Shown: positions 1-6,208, counted from the first letter of the stretch. The stretch: 6,208 nucleotides of DNA from Candidatus Hodarchaeota archaeon (GCA_016839955.1 JAEOTI010000681.1:1-6208), one strand, 5' to 3'. The notes: generated from the letters alone by a model not told the origin. Translations and numbers: made by a program.

Positions 1-374
1 GTAAATTCAGTCTTAGCTGCAAATAATCCGATAATATTTTCCCAATTGTTCTGTTTCAAGTACTGCTGAATGAAGAAATCTAATCCAGCACTGAGAATTA
101 CGAGTTTAATGTCATTAATTCTACAGAATTCTACAAAATCTTTGAATCCTTCACGGTAAATATTCAAATTAGTAAATGCATCGAGTAGTGTTTGTTTATT
201 TGGGGGTAACAGGGAATATTGTTCCTGCATGCATTCTTCGAGGGTTATCTTTCCATGGAAAAGTAAGTCATCAAATTTTTTCCAGTCTCCAGAAGCAAAC
301 TTCTCTAGGACATATTCTGCAGTATCGATAGTTGTAATTGTTCCGTCAAAATCACAAAGAATGACTAGATTCAC
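1..374 (-). CDS. MtnX-like HAD-superfamily phosphatase, partial (C-terminal half off the left edge)
   Basis: The reading frame from 374 to the left edge encodes 124 residues. Seen: HAD motif I (D8-F-D10-G-T) at the very N terminus, giving the nucleophile Asp and the acid/base Asp; a helical cap-like stretch with GDWKKF near residue 30; an REGF motif near 74; and motif II with Ser95 in VILSAG. This order, with the cap directly after motif I, fits the HAD-IB group and most resembles MtnX, the methionine-salvage phosphatase acting on 2-hydroxy-3-keto-5-methylthiopentenyl-1-phosphate. Phosphoserine phosphatase-like enzymes are the main alternative. Motifs III and IV lie outside the window. Members usually have a little over 200 residues, so about half is visible. 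The start is a GTG: an in-frame TGA lies four codons upstream and there is no in-frame ATG between them. The protein is probably cytoplasmic. The HAD assignment is firm; the substrate is inferred. Confidence 0.82.
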   Translation of the reverse strand, partial: MNLVILCDFDGTITTIDTAEYVLEKFASGDWKKFDDLLFHGKITLEECMQEQYSLLPPNKQTLLDAFTNLNIYREGFKDFVEFCRINDIKLVILSAGLDFFIQQYLKQNNWENIIGLFAAKTEF

Positions 375-405
375 AAAAATCCCAAATCATCTTTCCACAA
401 CCCAC

Positions 406-413
406 CTTTAAAA
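406..413 (-). promoter_or_regulatory. Possible TATA box for the MtnX-like gene
   Basis: The minus strand reads TTTTAAAG here, about 32 bases upstream of the GTG start. With the usual archaeal spacing of 25-30 bases to the transcription start, the leader would be only about 10 bases. GC-rich GGTGG sequence flanks the box on both sides, which is not a classic BRE. This is a sequence match only. Confidence 0.35.
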
Positions 414-440
414 CCACCCGAAAATGTACGGGGAAATCTC

Positions 441-447
441 TTTTAAT
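441..447 (+). promoter_or_regulatory. Possible TATA box for the cysteine-rich membrane protein gene
   Basis: TTTTAAT lies about 31 bases upstream of the ATG at 478 in the divergent intergenic region. It would place transcription start near 470 and give a very short leader. No convincing Shine-Dalgarno sequence precedes the ATG, which fits a nearly leaderless message. This is inferred from spacing and base composition only. Confidence 0.35.
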
Positions 448-477
448 CTTCTATTTGAATGAGACTCGATTCCGGAT

Positions 478-993
478 ATGTTAAAGATGGTAACCTCAAA
501 TAAAAATCAAATTATCTATGAAGACTTTCCTACACACGTTGTAATATTTCGTTTGAGCCACTTTTCTTTTATTGTACTTTCCAGCACGATAATTCTATTT
601 ATGGTAATACAGTGGATGACAATTATTTATTTGTTATATGTTTCAATCATTTTTCTAGGGATATTCAAGTTTATATGTTCAAAATGTGATTATCATGGCA
701 AAACATGTGATACAGGATTAAGTAAATTTGCAGGAATCCTTTTTACTAAAAACACAAATCGAAATCAATTTAGAACATGTGGTATAATATCTCTTCCCTT
801 TCTAGGTATAATTTTCTTGATTCCAATTATAATAGGAGTCTTTGGCATAATTAAAGATCATTCAAGCTTTCTATTAATCAATCTTACTCTTTTTATTTTC
901 CTTCTAATAGTATATTTTCTTATTACTCCAAAACTCAGTTGCTCACACTGCAAAATGAATGACGTCTGTCCATTGAATCTGAAAAAATGCTAA
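478..993 (+). CDS. Four-helix membrane protein with duplicated CxxC clusters, function unknown
   Basis: I do not recognise a characterised family. The 171-residue protein has a polar N terminus (1-26) and two hydrophobic hairpins: helices at about 29-47 and 48-66, then about 102-125 and 131-150. Each hairpin is followed by a cysteine cluster: C67-x2-C70-x6-C77 after the first and C155-x2-C158-x5-C164 after the second, with C171 as the last residue. This suggests an internal duplication of a hairpin-plus-cluster unit. With four helices, the N terminus and both clusters lie on the same side, probably the cytoplasm, where they could jointly bind zinc, iron or an Fe-S cluster. The motif C-x2-C-x2-HG-x2-C followed by a small, hydrophobic helix resembles uncharacterised archaeal membrane proteins I recall, but I cannot name them. 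ATG 478 is used; ATG 487 (M4) is a possible alternative. The gene is transcribed away from the phosphatase gene and towards the regulator gene. Confidence 0.8.
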   Translation: MLKMVTSNKNQIIYEDFPTHVVIFRLSHFSFIVLSSTIILFMVIQWMTIIYLLYVSIIFLGIFKFICSKCDYHGKTCDTGLSKFAGILFTKNTNRNQFRTCGIISLPFLGIIFLIPIIIGVFGIIKDHSSFLLINLTLFIFLLIVYFLITPKLSCSHCKMNDVCPLNLKKC

Positions 994-1018
994 ATAGATG
1001 AAAATCAACTTCTTACGT

Positions 1019-1036
1019 CATACAATATAATATGTG
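1019..1036. promoter_or_regulatory. AT-rich imperfect palindrome, possible promoter or operator upstream of the regulator gene
   Basis: CATACAATATAATATGTG agrees with its own reverse complement at 12 of 18 positions and includes a TATA-like core, TATAATAT. It lies about 30-45 bases before the ATG at 1064 and about 100 bases before the preferred start at 1133. It could be a TATA box serving the upstream start, or a site for autoregulation by the HTH protein. In sequence this AT-rich, such a match can easily arise by chance. Confidence 0.2.
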
Positions 1037-1120
1037 TAGCTTAGTTAGTTAAATGAGTAAAAAATGTTGATTATAATTTGGACAAAAAAAATATCTCGAG
1101 TGCGAAAATACTGTGAAAAT

Positions 1121-1125
1121 AAGGA
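1121..1125 (+). promoter_or_regulatory. Shine-Dalgarno sequence deciding the regulator start
   Basis: AAGGA lies 7 bases before ATG 1133. No comparable purine-rich site precedes the alternative ATG at 1064, so this site is the main reason for the shorter protein. An A/T-rich TATA-like run at about 1083-1092 is at a suitable distance for a short leader carrying this site. Confidence 0.5.
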
Positions 1126-1132
1126 ATTACGA

Positions 1133-1807
1133 ATGCGCAGTCTTTATTTTTCACTTTCTTGGGAACTTTTCCAAAGTTGGAAGGAATTTACTCATATTAT
1201 TAAAGGTGGGTCTTTGGTAAGACTATTACAACTTTCAAAAGATGAATATGTAGAGATTGCTCAAGTTTGGTTACAACCAAATTCATCCATAAGTGCTCTA
1301 GAGAAGAATAATAGTATTCTAAAGGTTATTCCAATTACAGATCCATCTATTAATCCAGTTACTATACTAGTTAAGGGAATAAATGATCCAATTGTAAAAA
1401 TGGTTCTTGAAGAGTTTAATTGCGTTTTTAATGATCCTGTTACTTTTGATGAGCATTTTCTCAATGTTTCATTAATTGGCGATGAAGAAGAAATTGGTAA
1501 TTTAGTTAAATTTCTTCAAACAAACATACCTAAAGGGAAATGGAAAATACTTTCGATTTCCTCTTTCTCAACAGAGTCTGCAAACATTTTACAAAAATTA
1601 ACTAAAAAACAACGAGAGGCTGTTATTCAAGCTTATAAGAACGGTTATTATGAGATACCTCATCGTATCAATATTTCAGAATTAGCTAAGAAAATGGATG
1701 TTTCTACCTCAACTTTTTCAGAACACCTTAGAAAAGCTGAACAGAAATTGGTAGGTCATGTACTCGAAGGTCTTTCTAATGATCTCTACACAAGCCAATC
1801 CAAATAA
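1133..1807 (+). CDS. HTH_10 (bacterio-opsin activator-type) transcriptional regulator
   Basis: The C-terminal part (about residues 156-211 of 224) is a bacterio-opsin-activator HTH_10 domain. It opens with LTKKQREAV, then an aromatic-rich turn (NGYYEIP) and the recognition region SELAKKMDVSTSTFSEHLR, the usual archaeal signature. The N-terminal 150 residues are an alpha/beta region with alternating hydrophobic strands, likely a dimerisation or ligand-sensing domain; its effector is unknown. The protein should act as a cytoplasmic DNA-binding regulator. The start is chosen at ATG 1133 because AAGGA (1121-1125) lies 7 bases upstream and MRSLYFSLSW looks like the true start of the N-terminal domain. 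An in-frame ATG at 1064 would add 23 basic residues that do not look like domain sequence. The gene converges on the tldD-tldE-propeller cluster. Its targets could be its neighbours, but nothing in the sequence shows that. Family call firm, start moderately sure. Confidence 0.85.
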   Translation: MRSLYFSLSWELFQSWKEFTHIIKGGSLVRLLQLSKDEYVEIAQVWLQPNSSISALEKNNSILKVIPITDPSINPVTILVKGINDPIVKMVLEEFNCVFNDPVTFDEHFLNVSLIGDEEEIGNLVKFLQTNIPKGKWKILSISSFSTESANILQKLTKKQREAVIQAYKNGYYEIPHRINISELAKKMDVSTSTFSEHLRKAEQKLVGHVLEGLSNDLYTSQSK

Positions 1808-1816
1808 TTCAAAATG

Positions 1817-1833
1817 AAAAAAAAGGGAAAAAA
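1817..1833 (-). terminator. T-tract terminator of the tldD-tldE-propeller cluster
   Basis: Downstream of the propeller stop codon (1872), the minus strand carries TTTTTT-CCC-TTTTTTTT. Archaeal RNA polymerase commonly terminates at such oligo-T stretches without a hairpin. A weak CTAG...CTAG inverted pair (1839-1842 and 1849-1852) lies just upstream on that strand; its 4-bp stem is probably too short to matter. Confidence 0.5.
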
Positions 1834-1854
1834 GTAGACTAGGGATTTCTAGCC

Positions 1855-1882
1855 TCCTTTAAATTTTATATTTAGTTTTTTT
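1855..1882 (+). terminator. T-rich terminator of the HTH_10 gene
   Basis: Past the regulator stop codon, the plus strand is pyrimidine-rich and ends in seven consecutive T (1876-1882). The tract overlaps the lysine/asparagine codons at the end of the opposing propeller gene. This fits an oligo-T archaeal terminator in a convergent region only 64 bp long. Confidence 0.4.
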
Positions 1883-3665
1883 GATTCCTACATCGAAATA
1901 TAATCACGCCAATGATTATAGAGATTCCGAGGAACACTGGTAAAAGAGAAACGAATTCTGGATAAGGTGTATCCCAACCAATATCATCTCCTAAAATAAG
2001 ATAGGTTACACCAGAAGATGATCCTTGTCCAAATCCATAAGGCGCCCCGATAAGAAAGTCATCATAGCCGTCATTATTCATATCGCCATTGTAAGCTGGA
2101 ACATTGGAACTACAATTGAGACCCAGAGCACTAACGCACCAACCAGCCATGTCATCTTCTGCTTCACCCCAAAACGATGCATTGGCATTTACTAGGTTGA
2201 GTGTAGTTCCAAAATGAGTGGAAGTATTACCAAGAACGAGATAGACCTTACCAGCATTTATTGCATTCTCATCATTAAACGGTGCTCCAATTAAAATATC
2301 GTCAAACTTATCGTTATTTACATCTCCAACACCTGCTAAGGATTTAGTTTGTTGTGGCCAACCTGTTGTGAATTGATTGGGAACCTCTGTTTCAATTGTA
2401 AGATTTGCATTACTCAAAGATAGAGGATAATCCCATCCATTTATGCCACTACGTCCATACATTAAATAAATGGTATCATTACCGGGAGCTAAGATCAAAA
2501 AGTCCGCATATCCATCATTATTAAAGTCTCCAGCTCCTGCAACGGACATTCCAGCTGAATCTCCAGAATTTGGTCCTACAAAGGTCGCATTCGCGTATTC
2601 CATGTAGAGTGGATTACTGCCATTTAATGTTTCAATATCAGATCGTCCTAAGATTAAGTAAGCCCTTCCTTCATTAGTTGCAGTGACGTTAGAAAAAGGT
2701 GCACCGAGTAAAAAATCATCATAACCATCCCCATTAACGTCTCCTAATCCTGCCATTGACTTTCCTAAACTATCAGGAACGTCTTCAGCAATAAAGGTCT
2801 TATTTGCATTTGAAAGAGACGTATCGGAATTATATCTTCCTTGCTTCCCTAGGATAAGATATACTGTAGATAGAGGTTCCCCTTTGGAAGGAGCAGAGAT
2901 TAAGAAATCGTCATAATCATCTCCATTAACATCTCCTGCATCGGTAACGTACATACCTGCATAGTCTCCACCATCTTCACCCCAAAATGAAGCGTCTGCA
3001 TTTGACAGGTTCATAGGGTTTGTCCAACTACTGACATCTGATCGTCCATACATTAAATAGATTTGACCTGCATGATTCCATCCTGCTTCTGGATTGAAGT
3101 ACGAACTAATTAAGAAGTCATCATAATCATCACCATCTACATCACCTGCACCTGAAACAGAGAAACCAGCCAGGTCTCCATGGGTACTAAAAAAAGTGCT
3201 ATTGTGTTTTTCACCAAAGAAGGTGGCATTTGCATCCCCTAAATCAAAAGGTTCATCCCAATTATTATTGTCTGAACGACCAAGAATTAAGTAAGCACCT
3301 CCAGTACCATAATTCGGTGAGGAGCATCCTATATCACTTTGATGAGCACCGATAATAAAATCAGGATGACTATCATTGTTAACATCCCCTGCTGCTGAAA
3401 TGCAAAATGCAGACCAATCATTGGTGAGTTCACCGTCAAAAGAATTATCCGCATATTGAAGATCGGTATTTTGATATAATCCTCTTACAGTATTATCTGT
3501 AGACCAAGGTATAAGTATCAATGCTAATAAAATAATGAAAAAAAGAGGTAAAATCGTTAATAAGTTGATATTAAACTTTTTTTCTTTCATAGAGGTCATT
3601 TTCCTTTTAAACTTAGTGTTGAGAATATTACGTGATTTATTACTAAAAACTTTCCAAATTGACAT
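1872..3665 (-). CDS. Membrane-anchored seven-bladed FG-GAP (integrin alpha-like) beta-propeller protein
   Basis: The 597-residue protein has a basic N terminus, a hydrophobic segment at about 35-53 (signal peptide or uncleaved anchor, with no clear cleavage site), seven FG-GAP repeats at about 85-560, a PEF motif at 569-571, a second hydrophobic segment at about 572-590, and a short tail with two Arg and one Lys. Each repeat carries a DxNxDGxxD-type calcium loop, starting at D94, D175, D245, D309, D380, D448 and D528, followed by DFLIGAP-like and YLILGRS-like strands. Seven repeats make a complete propeller as in the integrin alpha head. The protein is probably displayed outside the cell for adhesion or ligand binding; the ligand is unknown. 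Twelve N-x-S/T sequons suggest surface glycosylation. The first ATG directly abuts the tldE stop. ATG 3590 (M26) gives a more normal signal-peptide length and has AAGGA 11 bases upstream, so it may be the real start. Confidence 0.9.
   Translation of the reverse strand: MSIWKVFSNKSRNILNTKFKRKMTSMKEKKFNINLLTILPLFFIILLALILIPWSTDNTVRGLYQNTDLQYADNSFDGELTNDWSAFCISAAGDVNNDSHPDFIIGAHQSDIGCSSPNYGTGGAYLILGRSDNNNWDEPFDLGDANATFFGEKHNSTFFSTHGDLAGFSVSGAGDVDGDDYDDFLISSYFNPEAGWNHAGQIYLMYGRSDVSSWTNPMNLSNADASFWGEDGGDYAGMYVTDAGDVNGDDYDDFLISAPSKGEPLSTVYLILGKQGRYNSDTSLSNANKTFIAEDVPDSLGKSMAGLGDVNGDGYDDFLLGAPFSNVTATNEGRAYLILGRSDIETLNGSNPLYMEYANATFVGPNSGDSAGMSVAGAGDFNNDGYADFLILAPGNDTIYLMYGRSGINGWDYPLSLSNANLTIETEVPNQFTTGWPQQTKSLAGVGDVNNDKFDDILIGAPFNDENAINAGKVYLVLGNTSTHFGTTLNLVNANASFWGEAEDDMAGWCVSALGLNCSSNVPAYNGDMNNDGYDDFLIGAPYGFGQGSSSGVTYLILGDDIGWDTPYPEFVSLLPVFLGISIIIGVIIFRCRNQKN
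1986..3413 (-). repeat. Seven in-frame FG-GAP coding repeats
   Basis: Seven units of 64-81 codons recur inside the propeller gene, measured between calcium loops: 81, 70, 64, 71, 68 and 80 residues. Blades 2, 3 and 4 are the most alike, also in DNA around the calcium loop (about 3112-3152, 2903-2942 and 2709-2755). Blades 2 and 5 share YLMYGRS followed by a Trp and then an LSNA turn. Blade 7 carries an insertion of about 10 residues just before its calcium loop. The pattern fits stepwise duplication of blades followed by divergence. Confidence 0.85.
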
Positions 3666-5018
3666 TCATTTAGTCCCAGTAGTAAACCGAACGTTTTCAA
3701 TAAGGATCGCAGGGGCGAAAACTGGAGTTGTAACTTCCACCCACCATTTAATTTGACGGATTTTATTTTGAATAGCAATGATGTTCGCCATAAGGTTTGG
3801 AAAACTGTCACTTATTCGTAGTTCACGAATAGATTGTTGTATTTCTCCGTTCTCAATAAGAAACATGGCATCACGGGGAATTGTACTAAAAATTCCTTCA
3901 ATAGCGGATGTAGTTGTCGTATACCAATTGCATGTGACATAAATTGTTGGTGATTTACATTCAGCAATCATTTCGTCAAAATTAGAGCTCCCTGATTCGA
4001 TAATAATATTACTATTTTGGGGAAAAATTAGTCCTGCATTACCTGTGCTATTTGTTCCTGCTTTTCGAGCAGAATTTGTGTTATAAATTAAATTCTTAAG
4101 GATACCTTGTTCAATGATAGGTGTTCTCTGTCGGGGAACCCCTTCATCATCTGCAATGGCACTACTAATTCCATTAGGATATCGCCCGTCATCATATGCG
4201 GAAAAATGATCACTAGCGACTTTTTCACCTATTTTATTTTGAAGCCAGCTTCTTCCCATCTCAATAAATGACGGATTTGCTTGAGAGACTGTACTGGCAA
4301 TAATATCTCCTACTACAGTAGGAGCAAAAAGAGCATTGTAGGTTCCACCTTTTCCTAGTTGAACATTACGAGCTTGGCTCGCCAATTCTCCTGCATTGGT
4401 TCCTGCTTGAATTGGGTCAAAAAATTTCAGGATTCGACCAACACTTATACCTTGACCAGTCTCAAACGGAGAAAGAAACGACCTAATAAGGAACTGATAT
4501 CTTGTACCTTTGTCCTCAACTTTGATTCCATGATTTGTCTTCGTATAACTCTCCGTTATTCCCCAATCAAATGCCCCTGCTGAATATTTTCCACCAGCTT
4601 CATGAGCGGCATTTATAGAGGATTCAACATGATCTACGGCGTTATCTACCATATCTGTAATCTTCGAATCAAAGATCTCAGGGATATCCTGATATGAAAA
4701 CTGATCCGTTGCAATTCCGTGGTAATCTTTATTTTCTTGTAATGCATTTGTAAAGACTAGTAAATCCTCTAATGCATTAGAAATACTCTCAAAACTTGAA
4801 ATATCATCTAAATCTGTAGCAGCTATCTTCTTATCTTTTGCTAAGTATACAGAAAGACGAGAACTCTGCCATCTTTTTGAAACAAATATCTCGTCCTTTG
4901 TAAATCGAAGTTGATTGTTAATGGTACTATTGACAGAGACAATTGCATCATCTACGCCTTTTTTTACAAGGAAATCAAGACTTTTATCAACTAAATCAAC
5001 CAGGGAGTTTTCCAACAT
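3666..5018 (-). CDS. tldE: TldE/PmbA-family protein, non-catalytic partner of TldD
   Basis: The 450 residues match the usual length and layout of TldE (PmbA). There is an N-terminal alpha/beta domain (about 1-215) and a C-terminal domain (about 225-450) with FAPTVVGDIIAS (231-242), DDEGVPRQRTPI (290-301), FLIENGEI (386-393), LRISDSF (400-406) and the closing APAILIE (435-441). FAPTVVGDIIAS aligns with the TldD segment ending in HExxxH, but Ser and Thr replace the first His and Glu, so metal ligation is lost, as is normal for TldE. In the characterised E. coli pair, TldD and TldE form a heterodimer in which TldD cleaves unfolded or small peptides, such as in microcin B17 maturation and CcdA degradation. 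A cytoplasmic location is expected, and no signal peptide is seen. The ATG start is supported by GGAGG 5 bases upstream, which overlaps the tldD stop and implies coupled translation. The substrate here is unknown. Confidence 0.93.
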   Translation of the reverse strand: MLENSLVDLVDKSLDFLVKKGVDDAIVSVNSTINNQLRFTKDEIFVSKRWQSSRLSVYLAKDKKIAATDLDDISSFESISNALEDLLVFTNALQENKDYHGIATDQFSYQDIPEIFDSKITDMVDNAVDHVESSINAAHEAGGKYSAGAFDWGITESYTKTNHGIKVEDKGTRYQFLIRSFLSPFETGQGISVGRILKFFDPIQAGTNAGELASQARNVQLGKGGTYNALFAPTVVGDIIASTVSQANPSFIEMGRSWLQNKIGEKVASDHFSAYDDGRYPNGISSAIADDEGVPRQRTPIIEQGILKNLIYNTNSARKAGTNSTGNAGLIFPQNSNIIIESGSSNFDEMIAECKSPTIYVTCNWYTTTTSAIEGIFSTIPRDAMFLIENGEIQQSIRELRISDSFPNLMANIIAIQNKIRQIKWWVEVTTPVFAPAILIENVRFTTGTK

Positions 5019-5023
5019 ACATT

Positions 5024-5028
5024 CCTCC
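5024..5028 (-). promoter_or_regulatory. Shine-Dalgarno of tldE overlapping the tldD stop
   Basis: The minus strand reads TAGGAGGAATGTATG. The tldD stop TAG shares its last base with GGAGG, which sits 5 bases before the tldE ATG. Ribosomes ending on tldD would be placed directly at the tldE start, favouring balanced synthesis of the two heterodimer subunits. An out-of-frame ATG lies 4 bases upstream of the true start. Confidence 0.75.
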
Positions 5029-6208
5029 TAAATTCTTATACCTCGTATACGCGTACCTTGGGATCCCCCGTGTCCAACTGGTACACCCTGCATTGGGTCG
5101 CCTTTACCACAGAGGGCAACTTCAAATTCCGGTGGTTCCTTAGTAGATCCATCAATTGCAGAAAAGAGGTCTGTAGTGGTTGTTTCTAAAACTGGTCGTT
5201 TAACTAGTTCTGATTTTAGTTCTCCATCTCTTATAAGATAACATTCTTTCCCTACATACTTTGATTGAAACCTTCTATCGTCAATATTCCATTCAGTAAA
5301 ATCAACCATGAAAATTCCGAGCTTAATATCTTCAATAAGCTCATCCCAAGTATAAGTGCCTGATGCGATGTATGTATTAGCCATTCGGGGTATAGGTTCT
5401 CTATCAAATGAAGATGATCTTGCAGAGGCAGAAGATTGAGTATTAAATGTTTTCGCTGATTCACGGTTGTGTAACATTTCATTAAATACCCCATCTTTGA
5501 TTAGGAATCTTGATCTTGCTTTAACACCTTCATCATCATACAAGTAATAACCAAATGTACTTTCAATTGTAGGATCATCGATAATTGTCAAAGCGTCATT
5601 TCCAATTTTTTGATTTAACATCTCCAAATTCAGATATGATTCTCCAGCTTGGGCTGCCTCTCTACCTAGTATTCGATCAGCTTCGGATGGATGCCCACAG
5701 TTTTCATGAGCGATAATCCCTGCAACTACGGGGCCAACTACAAAATCTACTAAGCCTTCTGGAGGTTTCTTCGCTTCAGCAGCAATTCTTCCAAGAGTTT
5801 CAGCCTGTTTAAGAAGAGTCTTATCAAGATCCCATTCATCTACTTTCTCATAACCCCCGGACGCTCCTCGCCAAAAATAAGACTGTTCCATACTTCCATT
5901 TACAACAGCAGTTACTACGCCCAAGAACATTATCCGAGGAATAAAACTCTCGATCCTTGAACCTTCTGAATTAACATAATATTTCTTTTCTTCTACATCA
6001 TAAAGCATAACCAGTCGGAAAGGGATGGGTTGTGAAGCGATGACAGTGTCAATCTCCATTAAGAGTTTGATTTTGTCCTCAGGGTGAGTATCAGATACTG
6101 GCTTGATCGTTTTTACATGATACATGTCCGTAATTGTCTTTTCATTTGAAAACTCAATAGGAGTTTTCCTAAGTTGACCCGAAGACCTTGCCAATTTAAT
6201 AGCAGAAA
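5028..6208 (-). CDS. tldD: TldD-family zinc metalloprotease, 5' end beyond the right edge
   Basis: The frame is open to the right edge, giving 393 residues. Typical TldD has about 460-480, so about 70-90 N-terminal residues are missing. The in-frame TTG at 6194 lies inside the N-terminal domain (AIKLARSSG context) and is not a believable start. Key features: YFWRGASGG; the metal-binding HENCGHPSEAD (HExxxH with first His codon at 5708-5706); DDEGVKAR, which parallels the DDEG motif in TldE; an Arg/Ser-rich segment leading to PIPRMANTY; and the C-terminal VALCGKGDPMQGVPVGHGG. Its Cys is, by family knowledge from E. coli TldD, the third zinc ligand. With TldE it should form the cytoplasmic heterodimeric protease. 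The PMQGVPV ending is the archaeal-type C terminus. All expected catalytic residues in the visible part are present, so the enzyme is probably active. It is the first visible gene of the minus-strand cluster; its promoter is outside the window. Confidence 0.93.
   Translation of the reverse strand, partial: SAIKLARSSGQLRKTPIEFSNEKTITDMYHVKTIKPVSDTHPEDKIKLLMEIDTVIASQPIPFRLVMLYDVEEKKYYVNSEGSRIESFIPRIMFLGVVTAVVNGSMEQSYFWRGASGGYEKVDEWDLDKTLLKQAETLGRIAAEAKKPPEGLVDFVVGPVVAGIIAHENCGHPSEADRILGREAAQAGESYLNLEMLNQKIGNDALTIIDDPTIESTFGYYLYDDEGVKARSRFLIKDGVFNEMLHNRESAKTFNTQSSASARSSSFDREPIPRMANTYIASGTYTWDELIEDIKLGIFMVDFTEWNIDDRRFQSKYVGKECYLIRDGELKSELVKRPVLETTTTDLFSAIDGSTKEPPEFEVALCGKGDPMQGVPVGHGGSQGTRIRGIRI

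Noticed and set aside
229..411. Plus-strand 60-codon frame opposite the phosphatase gene
   Set aside because: It lies antisense over clear HAD motif I coding sequence, shows no protein features of its own and lacks a ribosome binding site.
1052..1069. Five-codon ATG frame just before the regulator (possible leader peptide)
   Set aside because: It encodes only MSKKC, has no ribosome binding site and no attenuator-like structure follows.
1839..1852. CTAG...CTAG hairpin in the convergent region
   Set aside because: The stem is only 4 bp and CTAG is self-complementary, so the match is expected by chance. The T-tracts explain termination without it.
1986..3413. Repeated DNA blocks considered as a CRISPR array or satellite
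   Set aside because: The repeats are in frame, differ at wobble positions and encode FG-GAP blades. Spacing varies by whole codons, and there are no unique short spacers.
3596..3811. Minus-strand 71-codon frame across the tldE/propeller junction
   Set aside because: It is out of frame with two well-supported genes whose conserved C terminus and first ATG it overlaps. It has no recognisable domain.
5028..6194. tldD as a complete gene starting at TTG 6194
   Set aside because: The frame stays open to the window edge, and the protein at that point is already inside the TldD N-terminal domain. The short form would lack about 70-90 residues that the family needs.

Overview
The window looks like part of an AT-rich archaeal chromosome. 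The support is a bacterio-opsin-activator-type (HTH_10) regulator, an archaeal-style TldD/TldE pair, TATA-like boxes close to several starts, T-tract gene ends, and an exported protein rich in N-glycosylation sequons with a PEF-like C-terminal tail. An Asgard or related low-GC lineage is my best guess, but no marker gene here fixes the taxonomy.

Layout from left to right. Positions 374 to 1 (minus strand) hold the N-terminal half of a HAD-superfamily phosphatase of the MtnX type, which runs off the left edge. A divergent promoter region of about 100 bp separates it from a plus-strand gene (478-993) for a small four-helix membrane protein with two cysteine clusters. Next on the plus strand is an HTH_10 regulator (best start 1133, stop 1807). 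A short convergent region with T-tracts on both strands ends that gene and the opposing cluster.

The right two thirds (1872-6208) is a tight minus-strand cluster read right to left: tldD (its 5' end lies beyond the right edge), tldE, and a gene for a membrane-anchored seven-bladed FG-GAP (integrin-alpha-like) propeller. tldD and tldE are 9 bp apart, with the tldE Shine-Dalgarno sequence overlapping the tldD stop codon. The propeller gene's first ATG directly abuts the tldE stop codon.

TldD carries the HExxxH metal-protease motif and a late cysteine. TldE has the same fold but lacks the motif, so the two should form the usual TldD/E heterodimeric metalloprotease. The propeller protein is predicted to be exported, calcium-binding, glycosylated and held in the membrane. 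Whether it is linked to TldD/E in function or only in transcription cannot be settled from sequence. No RNA genes, CRISPR arrays, insertion sequences or attachment sites were seen.
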